The position numbers and the translations under genes are program-made. This document shows, piece by piece, positions 33,518 to 40,583 of a stretch of 64,000 nucleotides of DNA; the stretch's first letter is position 1, and each line of letters begins with the position of its first letter. Under the pieces are notes generated by a model. That model made no database searches, had not been told where the DNA came from, and saw only the letters and a list, made by a program, of their open reading frames with translations. Origin of the DNA: UBA2377 sp964525935 (lineage in GTDB: Bacteria; Verrucomicrobiota; Verrucomicrobiia; Opitutales; Opitutaceae); the NCBI GenBank assembly GCA_964525935.1, contig CAZGJZ010000006.1:1-64000 (forward strand), in the 5' to 3' direction.

Positions 33518-35827
33518 TCAGCGGGCACGCGCTTTTAGTTTTTGGCGGACGAGTTGGCCGGCGGGGATGGCGAGCGTGGCGACGATCTTGCCGGTGGCGC
33601 GGGAGATGAGCCTGGCCTTGGCGGCGGTGTCGCTGGCGGCGAGGACTTCGCGGGCGGTGACGAGCCAGAAGACGGGCACGTCGCTTTCGACGCGGTATTG
33701 CTCCTGCAAGGCGGCGGGGACGACGACCTGCTTCCACTTGGTTTTGACGCGGGCGGTGGTGTAGAGCGTTTTCTCTCTGCGCAGGGCGAGCAGCGTGAGC
33801 GAGGTGCCGCGGTAGGGAATGTTGGCGAGGGCGGTCCAATCCCACGCAGTCGGGAGGACGGGGTTGACCTCAAGGGTGTCGGCGTGCGGCGTGAGGCCGA
33901 GGAAGCCTTCCCATGCGGCCCACATGTAGCTGCCGTGGATGAACGTGCTGCGCGGACAGCCGCGCTGCAGGAGGTCGTCGCCGTTGTAGTATTCGGGAAA
34001 CTCGCCGGGCGTGACGTTGGCGCGGTCAAAGTCGGCGCGATCGCCGAGCAGGCGCGTGCTGCGCAGGGCCTTGACGATGAGGTCGGGCAGGCCGGCGTCG
34101 GAGGCGGCGCGGGCGGCCCAGAGCGCGAGGTTGGGCCAGACGCCGCCTTGCAGGCCGTAGCTGGAGGGATCGGCCTTGGGGATGTAGCCTTTTTGCGCGG
34201 AGCTGACCGTGCGCATGCCGCCGGCGCCGTTGGTGCTGGAGAGCCAGAAGCGTTCGTCGAACAACTCGGTGAGCAGGGCGCGCGCGGTGGCGCGGGGCGC
34301 GACACCAAAGAGGGCCGGAAAAAGCAGGTCGCCGGTGACGTCGTCGATCCGCTGGCCGTCGGGACTGATGTTCAGCAGGTAGAACGGATTTTGCGCCGTG
34401 GCGGAGCGCAGGTGGCGGTTGATCGCGACATGGAGTGCGGCGGCGTCGGTTTTGAAACGCGTGGCGTTGGCGCGGTCGCCAGTCGCGGCGGCGAGTTCGG
34501 CCATGACGACGAGGGCGCGGTAGCACTCGGCGTTGATCTCGGTGACGGCGCCGGAGAGCGAGTAGTTGCCGGTGCAGTTGCGCCAGCCGCAGAGGCCGCG
34601 CACGAAGGCGTCGCGCGAGCGGCACCACATGAGGCCGTCGGCGTTGCGCTGGGCGAGGAGGTAGTTCGTCGAGCGGACGAGCGTGGTGTAGTGCGCGTCG
34701 AGGAAGCCGCGGTCGCCGCTGAGCGCGTAATAGTGATGCGCGGCGATGATGAGGAGCGGGGTGTTGTCGTTGAGGTTGAGCCCGTAGTCGTCGCGATACA
34801 GCGGCTCGCTGGAGGCGTGCATGTATTCGATGACCTTGCCGTTGGGTTCGACGCCGACGCGGAACCAGAAGTCCAGCATGCGCCGCGACCACGCCTGGCC
34901 GTAGTAGTTGGAGCTGACGAGAAACCAGAACGTGTCGCGGCCGACGAAGACATCGGAAGGCGGATTGTTACTGAAACCGGGACCGTGGCGGTATTCCTGA
35001 TAATCCTTCAGCTGGTTGGCCTTGGCCCAGTGCACGCCGTCGGTGATGAACGCATCGGGCGTCCAGAGACGGCACGTGTCGAGGTGATGTTGGATCGCGA
35101 TCTGGTTTTCCGCTTCGATCACGGCGACGCGGCGCAGGTGGGCGGCGGGGGAGCCGGCATCGGGTTGGTAAAGCTCCTGCACATTGGCGAGCGGCACGTG
35201 GAGGCCGCGGTGCGAGTAGGCGAAAGAGAGGGCGCTGGCCGTGCCGGTGTCCCACGCAAAATCGGCGACGCACTCGACGCGGCCCTCGGCGGCGGGCTGG
35301 ACGTTGAACGTGCGCAGAGGGCCGCTGCCCCAGATGACGGCGACGGTGCCGTTGGCGTATTGGATGGAGAGGAAGGTGTGGCCGTTTTGCGTGCCCTCGG
35401 AAATTTGCGTGGCCGGCGGAAACACGGCGCGGGACTGCACGGTGTAAGGCTCGGGCGCGTTGTCGGCCTCGAAGACAAAATGCGCGGAACGCAGCAGGTT
35501 GTTTTCGTAGGGCAGGACGAACTTCTTGCGCACGCGGGTGAGACCGAGACGGAGATTGGTCGTCTGGCTGGCGGGCGAGAAACTCGTGTCGATCGGCAGG
35601 GCGGCGTCGCCGTTGGGCGAGAGGACGGAGGTTTTCCAGCCGAAGAGGTAATACTGCTGGTCGTAGGCATCGCGCAGGCCGAGGCGCGCGGTGCCGGGTT
35701 CGCTGATGATGTCGGAGTGCGCGTCGAGCGTGACGTAGACGAGCGCGTTGCCGAAGGAATGCCCGCGTTTCAGCCGGTTGACGGGAAACATGTAACCTAG
35801 CCGTGTGGTGGCGGAGGAGGCGGGCAT
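33518..35827 (-). CDS. large six-hairpin glycosidase (GH78/amylo-glucosidase-like)
   Basis: A 769-residue protein with an N-terminal beta-sandwich (about 1-270) and a C-terminal alpha/alpha barrel (about 290-680). Barrel signatures: WTPDAFITDGVHWAKANQ, RDTFWFLVSSNYYG, WFRVGVEPNGKVIEYMHA, DDYGLNLNDNTPLLIIAA, EINAECYRALVVMAELAA and GGVWPNLALWAARAA. This layout is shared by GH78, GH94/95 and glycogen-debranching-type enzymes. The frame runs upstream to 35884, but that part (MAIGHWSLVIP) is dispersed repeat; the ATG at 35827 is chosen. No signal peptide, so intracellular. Substrate unknown. Confidence 0.75.
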   Translation of the reverse strand: MPASSATTRLGYMFPVNRLKRGHSFGNALVYVTLDAHSDIISEPGTARLGLRDAYDQQYYLFGWKTSVLSPNGDAALPIDTSFSPASQTTNLRLGLTRVRKKFVLPYENNLLRSAHFVFEADNAPEPYTVQSRAVFPPATQISEGTQNGHTFLSIQYANGTVAVIWGSGPLRTFNVQPAAEGRVECVADFAWDTGTASALSFAYSHRGLHVPLANVQELYQPDAGSPAAHLRRVAVIEAENQIAIQHHLDTCRLWTPDAFITDGVHWAKANQLKDYQEYRHGPGFSNNPPSDVFVGRDTFWFLVSSNYYGQAWSRRMLDFWFRVGVEPNGKVIEYMHASSEPLYRDDYGLNLNDNTPLLIIAAHHYYALSGDRGFLDAHYTTLVRSTNYLLAQRNADGLMWCRSRDAFVRGLCGWRNCTGNYSLSGAVTEINAECYRALVVMAELAAATGDRANATRFKTDAAALHVAINRHLRSATAQNPFYLLNISPDGQRIDDVTGDLLFPALFGVAPRATARALLTELFDERFWLSSTNGAGGMRTVSSAQKGYIPKADPSSYGLQGGVWPNLALWAARAASDAGLPDLIVKALRSTRLLGDRADFDRANVTPGEFPEYYNGDDLLQRGCPRSTFIHGSYMWAAWEGFLGLTPHADTLEVNPVLPTAWDWTALANIPYRGTSLTLLALRREKTLYTTARVKTKWKQVVVPAALQEQYRVESDVPVFWLVTAREVLAASDTAAKARLISRATGKIVATLAIPAGQLVRQKLKARAR

Positions 35828-35855
35828 GGGGTGGATGGGGTTGGGGTCTGAGGGA

Positions 35856-35886
35856 ATGACCAAGGACCAATGTCCAATGGCCAATG
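35856..35886. repeat. CCAATGTCCAATGGCCAATG repeat
   Basis: ACCAAGGACCAATGTCCAAT plus GGCCAATGAATC consists of 9-10 base units. Translated on the minus strand it gives the false extension ...GHWSLVI... of the glycosidase frame. It also abuts the PhyH stop codon at 35889. Confidence 0.5.
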
Positions 35887-35888
35887 AA

Positions 35889-36689
35889 TCAGGCGGTGAG
35901 GATCTGGTCGGTGCCTTGGTGCGACTTGGTGTGGTCGCTGTAGCGGTTGCCGGCGCGGTCCTGGCCGCGGGCGAGGTAGATGTTGAACTTGGCGGCGGCG
36001 AAGTGCGGGTGGTTTTCCGGCGTGAACTTCACGGTGGTCGGGAAGTAGCGCACGGTGAGCACGGCGCGGCGGGTGGTGCCGACGTTGGGATTGGAGCCGT
36101 GGATGATCTTGCCGTGATGGATCGAGGCCTCGTTGGGGTGGAGGGCGATGTCGACGGCCTGCTTGTCGTCGACCTGGGCGGGCTTGATCTCGATGGGAAA
36201 TACCTCGGCATCGGGGCGCTTGACGTCCTCGTAGTCGGAGTAGCCGTGGCGGTGCGTGCCGGGGATGACGCGGAGACAACCGTTGGCGGGGAGCGAGGGC
36301 TCGAGAGCGATGGTGATCGAGGCGACATCCATCGGGGTGAGGGCGCCTTTCCAATACGCGGAGTCCTCGTGCCACGGCACGCGCTTGCCGACGGCGGGTG
36401 GCTTTTGCAGGAGGTGGCAGGCGAAGATGCCGATGTCGGGACCGATGAGCGGCTCGACGAGGTCGAGCATCTCGTCGGCCATGATCCACTCAAACATGCG
36501 CGGGTCGTTCCAATGCGGGCAGTCGATGATCGCGGGCGTCTGGCCGTCCTGGTTGGCCTCGGCGAACTTGGCGGCGCAGTAAGCACGGACGCGGGCGAAC
36601 TTTTCCGGCGAGAAAATCTGCTGCGGCAAAATGAGGTAGCCGTTGCGCTCGTATTCCTGGACGCGATGGATGGTGAGCGGGGATTTCAT
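35889..36689 (-). CDS. phytanoyl-CoA dioxygenase (PhyH) family protein
   Basis: A 266-residue PhyH oxygenase and close paralogue of the gene at 945-1787. HxD is H107/D109 in RVPWHEDSAYWKG. The distal His is in IHHGKIIHGSNPN, then R in TTRRAVLTVRYFP. The C-terminal LARGQDRAGNRYSDHTKSHQ block is shared with its paralogue. The frame extends upstream to 36971 through the GATTTTCGATT repeat and the lipoyl gene; the ATG at 36689 (MKSPLTIHRVQEYERNGY) is the credible start. It lies between the lipoyl-protein gene and the large glycosidase gene. Confidence 0.9.
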   Translation of the reverse strand: MKSPLTIHRVQEYERNGYLILPQQIFSPEKFARVRAYCAAKFAEANQDGQTPAIIDCPHWNDPRMFEWIMADEMLDLVEPLIGPDIGIFACHLLQKPPAVGKRVPWHEDSAYWKGALTPMDVASITIALEPSLPANGCLRVIPGTHRHGYSDYEDVKRPDAEVFPIEIKPAQVDDKQAVDIALHPNEASIHHGKIIHGSNPNVGTTRRAVLTVRYFPTTVKFTPENHPHFAAAKFNIYLARGQDRAGNRYSDHTKSHQGTDQILTA

Positions 36690-36727
36690 GGATTTTCGAT
36701 TTTGGATTCTCGATTTTCGATCCTGGT
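36690..36727. repeat. GATTTTCGATTTTGG repeat
   Basis: GATTTTCGATTTTGGATTCT plus CGATTTTCGATCCTGG is a slippery AT-rich tract directly 5' of the PhyH start. Its minus-strand translation (SRIQNRKS) resembles the segment SKSKTENQNSK inside dnaE, where a similar tract is found at 61918-61951. Confidence 0.55.
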
Positions 36728-36747
36728 CCAGTGGGAGAAGCACCGTG

Positions 36748-37164
36748 CTAGGGCTTGGATGGGGGCTTGTTTTGCTGGGCGGAGCGGTTGCGCGCGAACA
36801 TGCCGCCCGCCTTGGGCGCAGCCGGCGAAACGGCGGCGGGTGTCGGAGTGAGAGTGACCGCGGCGGCCGGAGGCGGAGTGACGGGTTCGGCGGCGGGCGA
36901 AGGCGCGACGGGGCGAGCGGGGCCTTCGATTTCGAGGGCGGCGAGCGGCTGGCCGGCGATGAGGGCGTCACCGGGCTGGGCGTGGTGCGTGACGAGGCGG
37001 CCCGTGGCGATGGACTCGACTTCCATCGTGGCCTTGTCGGTTTCGACCTCGAGCAAGGCCTGGCCGCGCGCGACGGATTCGCCGGGCGCGACGAGCCAGC
37101 GGATCACCTTGATGGCGGAATCCGTCGTCGCGAGGTCGGGCATTTTCATCACGAGTTTGGGCAT
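36748..37164 (-). CDS. stand-alone lipoyl (biotinyl/lipoyl attachment) domain protein
   Basis: A 138-residue protein. Residues 1-78 are a lipoyl domain with the modified lysine K44 in VETDKATMEVES. Residues 80-138 are an Ala/Pro-rich flexible tail ending GGMFARNRSAQQNKPPSKP. It looks like the first part of an E2 acyltransferase (lipoyl domain plus linker) without the peripheral-subunit-binding and catalytic domains. There is no room before the next gene for the missing part, and I see no remnant of it. It would accept an acyl group from the E1 of the same cluster. Where the acyl group goes next is not clear. Position: 54 bases after the PfkB kinase gene. Confidence 0.85.
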   Translation of the reverse strand: MPKLVMKMPDLATTDSAIKVIRWLVAPGESVARGQALLEVETDKATMEVESIATGRLVTHHAQPGDALIAGQPLAALEIEGPARPVAPSPAAEPVTPPPAAAVTLTPTPAAVSPAAPKAGGMFARNRSAQQNKPPSKP

Positions 37165-37218
37165 GGTGATTTGGGTCTGGGGTCCAGGGGAACGGCTCGC
37201 TTCGCAGGCGGAATGGTT

Positions 37219-38175
37219 TTAAAGCTGGCCGGTTTCGAGCGGGAGCGAGTGGGTGGCGATGAAAGCCGTGGTTTCGGCGGCGGTGAACACGCCATCGGTG
37301 GTGCCGACGGCGCGCGTGGCGGAGGCCCCGAGGGCGCTGCCGTAGCGCAGGAGGTCGGGCAGGTCGCCACCGCGACGGATCGCGGCGATGATCCCGGCGC
37401 CGAAGGCATCGCCCGAACCGGAGGGATCGACGACCTGGGCGGGGTAGGTGCCGCTGCGCCAGTAGCGTCCGCCGCGGCCGGCGATGGCGCCCGACTTGCC
37501 CTGGGTGATGATCACGGTGTGCGCGCCGGCTTTTTGGAAATGACGCAATTGGGCGAGTGAATCTTCCTGGCCGGTGATGAGGCGGGCCTCGTCGTTGTTC
37601 GGCAGGAAGTAGTCGATGTGCGGGAGCAGCGTGGCGAGTTTGCCGTCGTCCTGCCAGGTTTGCGGCATGACGACATCGACGACGGTGATGACGCCCTTGG
37701 CCCGGCAGAAGGCGAGGAGGTCGCGCAGTTCGGCGAGGTCGATGCCGGGCATCACGTAGAGTCCGCCGAGGTAAAACACCTTCAGACCGGCGACCCAATC
37801 GCGGTTGAGGTGGGCGACGGTGAACGCCCGATTGGCGCCAAAGACGTGGAGGTAGCGGCGGTCCTGGCCCTCGACAAGGAGGATGACCGTGCGGCTGGTG
37901 GGAAACTGATCGGTCGTGACGAGTTGCGTGCAACCGACGCCCTGCTCGGTGAGTTTGCCGCGAAGCGTGTCGGCGGCGGGATCGCGGCCGAGGCAGCCGG
38001 CGATATCGACGGCGAGGCCCTGTTTCACGAGATCGATGGCGACGTTGGCGGCGCAACCGCCGGCCTTGACGGGCATGCCGTCGAGCGCGAGGAGCATGCC
38101 CTCGGGCGGCAGCGCCCGCATGGGGCCGCAAAATGTGTCTTCAACGAGAATGCCGGCGCAGCCGATGTCAGCCAT
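37219..38175 (-). CDS. PfkB family carbohydrate kinase
   Basis: A 318-residue ribokinase/PfkB-type sugar kinase. Seen: the N-terminal glycine segment GGCAANVAIDLVKQG, the substrate-lid region, and the ATP/anion-hole signature DPSGSGDAFGAG with the catalytic base D256. The frame reads six codons further to 38193; the ATG at 38175 (MADIGCAGIL) is chosen, 4 bases after the aldolase stop. It probably phosphorylates the ketose or deoxysugar acid handled by the cluster. PfkB specificity cannot be read from sequence; fructose, tagatose 6-phosphate or keto-sugar acids are all possible. Confidence 0.9.
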   Translation of the reverse strand: MADIGCAGILVEDTFCGPMRALPPEGMLLALDGMPVKAGGCAANVAIDLVKQGLAVDIAGCLGRDPAADTLRGKLTEQGVGCTQLVTTDQFPTSRTVILLVEGQDRRYLHVFGANRAFTVAHLNRDWVAGLKVFYLGGLYVMPGIDLAELRDLLAFCRAKGVITVVDVVMPQTWQDDGKLATLLPHIDYFLPNNDEARLITGQEDSLAQLRHFQKAGAHTVIITQGKSGAIAGRGGRYWRSGTYPAQVVDPSGSGDAFGAGIIAAIRRGGDLPDLLRYGSALGASATRAVGTTDGVFTAAETTAFIATHSLPLETGQL

Positions 38176-38179
38176 AAGA

Positions 38180-39070
38180 TTAAACCTTTCCACAGCAGCC
38201 GAGGATTTCGATGCGTTCGAGGACAGCGTCGCGCACGGCGTGGCGTCCGGCCACCATCACGTCGTGCTCGCCGCCGATACCGAGGAGTTCGTGGGGATTG
38301 GCCACGGTGCTTTGGAGCGCTGCCCGGATGGTCTTGAGATAATGCTGCTTCAGGTAGGTGCCGTAGTTCACCTTGGCGACGCCGAGCTTGATGGCGGCGC
38401 GGAGCGAATCGGTGGCGATGCCGGTGCCGCCGTGCAGCACGAGCGGGGTCTGCGGGATGCGGCGCTGGATTTTTTCGAGGTGAGCGAGATCGAGACCCTG
38501 GCGGCCGGCGAGCTTGATGTGAACGTTGCCCACACTGACGGCGAGGAGATCAATGCCGGTCTCGGCGACGAAACGCGCGGCGAGGTCGGGGTCGGTCATG
38601 GCGGAGTCATGGGCGTGACCATCGTCGACGCCGCTGGGGAGCGTGCCGATCTCGGCCTCGACGGCCGCGCCGGAGCGGTGGGCGTGGATCGTGAGTAATT
38701 TGACGCGCAGTTCGTAGTCCTCGTAGCTGGCGGCGGGATCGGCGGGCATGATGAGGTTGAAACCGGCGGTCGCGGCGGCGTGCACCCATGAGTCGTCGGG
38801 ACACTCGTTGAAAATGAAACCGACCGGCACGCGGGCGGAGCGGGCGGCGGCGGTGCCGAGGGCGGCATACCACTCGAGACGCTCGGTGGCGCGGCGCTCG
38901 GGGCGGGAGAGAAAATCGCCGTTGAAACCGATGATGATGGGCGCGCGCACGGACTCGGCGGCGTCGATCACGCCCTGGAGCGATTCGAAATTCCAGCTCT
39001 CGAAGTAGCCGAGGGCGTAGCCGCCGCGGCGGGCGTCGGCCATGAGTTGGGCGATGGGTTCAAGCGGCAT
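38180..39070 (-). CDS. class II fructose-bisphosphate/tagatose-bisphosphate aldolase homologue with altered active site
   Basis: A 296-residue TIM-barrel protein of the FbaA/GatY/KbaY family. The second half is conventional: VEAEIGTLPSG (Glu ligand region), DLLAVSVGNVHI (His ligand), PLVLHGGTGI (His ligand) and KVNYGT. In the first half, where family members have LHLDH carrying the catalytic Asp and a zinc His, this protein reads FIFNECPDD (N88, E89). So the catalytic Asp is Asn and the zinc His is Glu. Either the metal site is rearranged and a different reaction is catalysed, or the function is non-aldolase. Its start overlaps the end of the DeoR gene by 11 bases, so it is co-expressed with it. 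Confidence 0.85.
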   Translation of the reverse strand: MPLEPIAQLMADARRGGYALGYFESWNFESLQGVIDAAESVRAPIIIGFNGDFLSRPERRATERLEWYAALGTAAARSARVPVGFIFNECPDDSWVHAAATAGFNLIMPADPAASYEDYELRVKLLTIHAHRSGAAVEAEIGTLPSGVDDGHAHDSAMTDPDLAARFVAETGIDLLAVSVGNVHIKLAGRQGLDLAHLEKIQRRIPQTPLVLHGGTGIATDSLRAAIKLGVAKVNYGTYLKQHYLKTIRAALQSTVANPHELLGIGGEHDVMVAGRHAVRDAVLERIEILGCCGKV

Positions 39071-39872
39071 GAGCGGTTCCTTTGAGGGCAGGGCGGCGCG
39101 CGGAGGCGACGAGGACTTGGGTGACTTTTTTGCCGAGCTGGGCGAGGTCGGCGCGCGCGGTGCGGCTGTCGGTGACGACGGTGTGGATTTGCGCGATGTC
39201 GAGGACCTTGGTCAGGCCGCGCTGGGCGAATTTGGAGTGATCGGCGAGCAGGACGAGGCGGCTGCACTGGCCGGCGATGATCTGCTTGATGCGGTAGGTG
39301 GGGAGCGAGGATTCGAAGGTGCCCTTGCCGGGCACGATGCTTTTCGTGCCGACGAAGGCGAGGTCGACGAAGAGCGTCTTGGCCCAGTCCTCGGCCTGCG
39401 GCCCGACGTAGGAGAGGCTGTTGGCGTCGTAGTGGCCGCCGATGCCGACGATGGTGTTGGCGGAATTTTTGCCGAGTTCGAGGCAGGCGAGGGCGGAATT
39501 GGTGACGATGGTCAGGCCGGACTTTTCCTTGGCGAGGGCGCGGGCGAGTTCGAGGCAGGTGCTGCTGCCGTCGAGGAAAATGGTCTGGCCGGCGCTGACG
39601 AGATCGAGCGCCAGCCGGGCAATGGCGCGCTTTTCCTGGCGGAGCACGGCGAGGCGCGAATGAAGCGCCGTTTCGTAGAGGTAGGAGGGCGCGTGGGCTT
39701 TTTGCACGCCGCCGACCGTCTGGATGACGGCGCCCTGACGGATGAGCTCGGCGAGATCGCGCCGCACGGTCATGGTCGAGACGCGGAGGGCGGCGGCGCA
39801 TTCCTCGTATGACGCGGCACCCTGCTGTTCGAGGCGGTCGAGGATGAGCTGGCGGCGGTCGAGGGGGTTCAT
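39060..39872 (-). CDS. DeoR family transcriptional regulator
   Basis: A 270-residue regulator. Residues 5-60 form the DeoR winged helix-turn-helix (RRQLILDRLEQQGAASYEECAAALRVSTMTVRRDLAEL), seen as RRQLILDRLEQQGAASYEE and RVSTMTVRRDLAELIRQGA. Residues 80-240 are the DeoR C-terminal sugar-phosphate-sensing domain (IFLDGSSTCLELARAL, TIVTNSA, LADHSKF). Proteins of this type repress sugar catabolic operons until a phosphorylated intermediate appears. It leads the run aldolase, PfkB, lipoyl protein and onward, and a perfect palindrome lies 42 bases upstream of its start. It is the likely controller of the cluster. Confidence 0.93.
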   Translation of the reverse strand: MNPLDRRQLILDRLEQQGAASYEECAAALRVSTMTVRRDLAELIRQGAVIQTVGGVQKAHAPSYLYETALHSRLAVLRQEKRAIARLALDLVSAGQTIFLDGSSTCLELARALAKEKSGLTIVTNSALACLELGKNSANTIVGIGGHYDANSLSYVGPQAEDWAKTLFVDLAFVGTKSIVPGKGTFESSLPTYRIKQIIAGQCSRLVLLADHSKFAQRGLTKVLDIAQIHTVVTDSRTARADLAQLGKKVTQVLVASARRPALKGTAHAA

Positions 39873-39913
39873 CGGCGCGGGGTGGCGGCAGGGTGGGGCG
39901 AATTCACAAGCCG

Positions 39914-39930
39914 ATGTTAAAATTTAACAT
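39914..39930. promoter_or_regulatory. perfect palindrome upstream of deoR, candidate operator
   Basis: ATGTTAAAATTTAACAT is a perfect 17-bp palindrome in a local AT-rich island, between the deoR start (39872) and the small kinase gene (stop at 39947). Autoregulation by the DeoR protein is the simplest reading, with the site near the promoter of the deoR-led operon. Confidence 0.6.
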
Positions 39931-39946
39931 TGGCAAGGGAAAACCT

Positions 39947-40510
39947 TCACTTGGGACCAATGGGAGCGAGTTTCTGAAGGATTTGATCTCTTAACTGCGC
40001 CAATGGCAGGCAACCGTCCAAGATAAGGTCGCTGCTCGCCTTGTGCCGGTCCATGACCAGATAGGCGGCGCGTGCCGAAACCAAATAATGTTCCAATTCG
40101 GTCTTTAGCGATTCCCACCTTCCTTCGGGAGTAAGCTTTCCGGTGTCGTCCCCTCGCAGGATTCTGCGCGCCATGGCGACATCCAGGGGCGTATCGATGA
40201 AGATCGATAGATCGATGCATTTTTCGAGTCTGGGATGATCGCGACCAAAAGGATAATCCAAGACAAGAAACCGGGCCCGCTGCATGGCTATTTCGCTGGC
40301 GACGGCTTTTGCCATGCCGGGACAATCAAACTCCGCAAGATCGGCTCCGCGCCTGGCCCAATCGCTAAAGTCGGTCGGATAAATATTCGTCGCTTCGAAT
40401 TCATCGAAGGCGAACACCAAGGCGTCAGCAAGCGACGCCCCGACAATTTTGGAGAGAGCCGTTTTTCCACCGCCGGAGACGGAACCAATCGCAATGACGT
40501 AGGGGCGCAC
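39947..40510 (-). CDS. P-loop kinase (uridine kinase-like)
   Basis: A 187-residue P-loop protein. The Walker A GSVSGGGKTALSKI begins about seven residues from the N-terminus. FDEFEATNIYP and the later LVLDYPFGR and FIDTPLDVAMARRILRGDD resemble nucleoside/pantothenate-type small-molecule kinases. There is no ATG at the right place; the GTG at 40510 (coding MRPYVIAIG) is the best start. The frame extends into the PhyH gene without meaning. Base composition looks clearly less GC-rich than both neighbours, suggesting it was inserted between the PhyH gene and deoR. Substrate unknown. Confidence 0.72.
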   Translation of the reverse strand: MRPYVIAIGSVSGGGKTALSKIVGASLADALVFAFDEFEATNIYPTDFSDWARRGADLAEFDCPGMAKAVASEIAMQRARFLVLDYPFGRDHPRLEKCIDLSIFIDTPLDVAMARRILRGDDTGKLTPEGRWESLKTELEHYLVSARAAYLVMDRHKASSDLILDGCLPLAQLRDQILQKLAPIGPK

Positions 40511-40583
40511 GGAAGGGTTGGTTTCAAACCAAGGTGCTACCTTCTTCCTGCTTCTGTCCTGTCCGATGACCCGTGGTCCCGGC

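Noticed and set aside
33542..35800. Long plus-strand open frame of 752 codons
   Set aside because: It is antisense to the large glycosidase gene. Its translation is Gly/Val/Ala/Glu-rich without domain signatures, as expected for shadow frames in GC-rich DNA.
35791..35800. TGTAACCTAG, a half-site of the 31195 palindrome
   Set aside because: It is inside the glycosidase coding region, unpaired, and a 9-base match is expected by chance in a window of this size.
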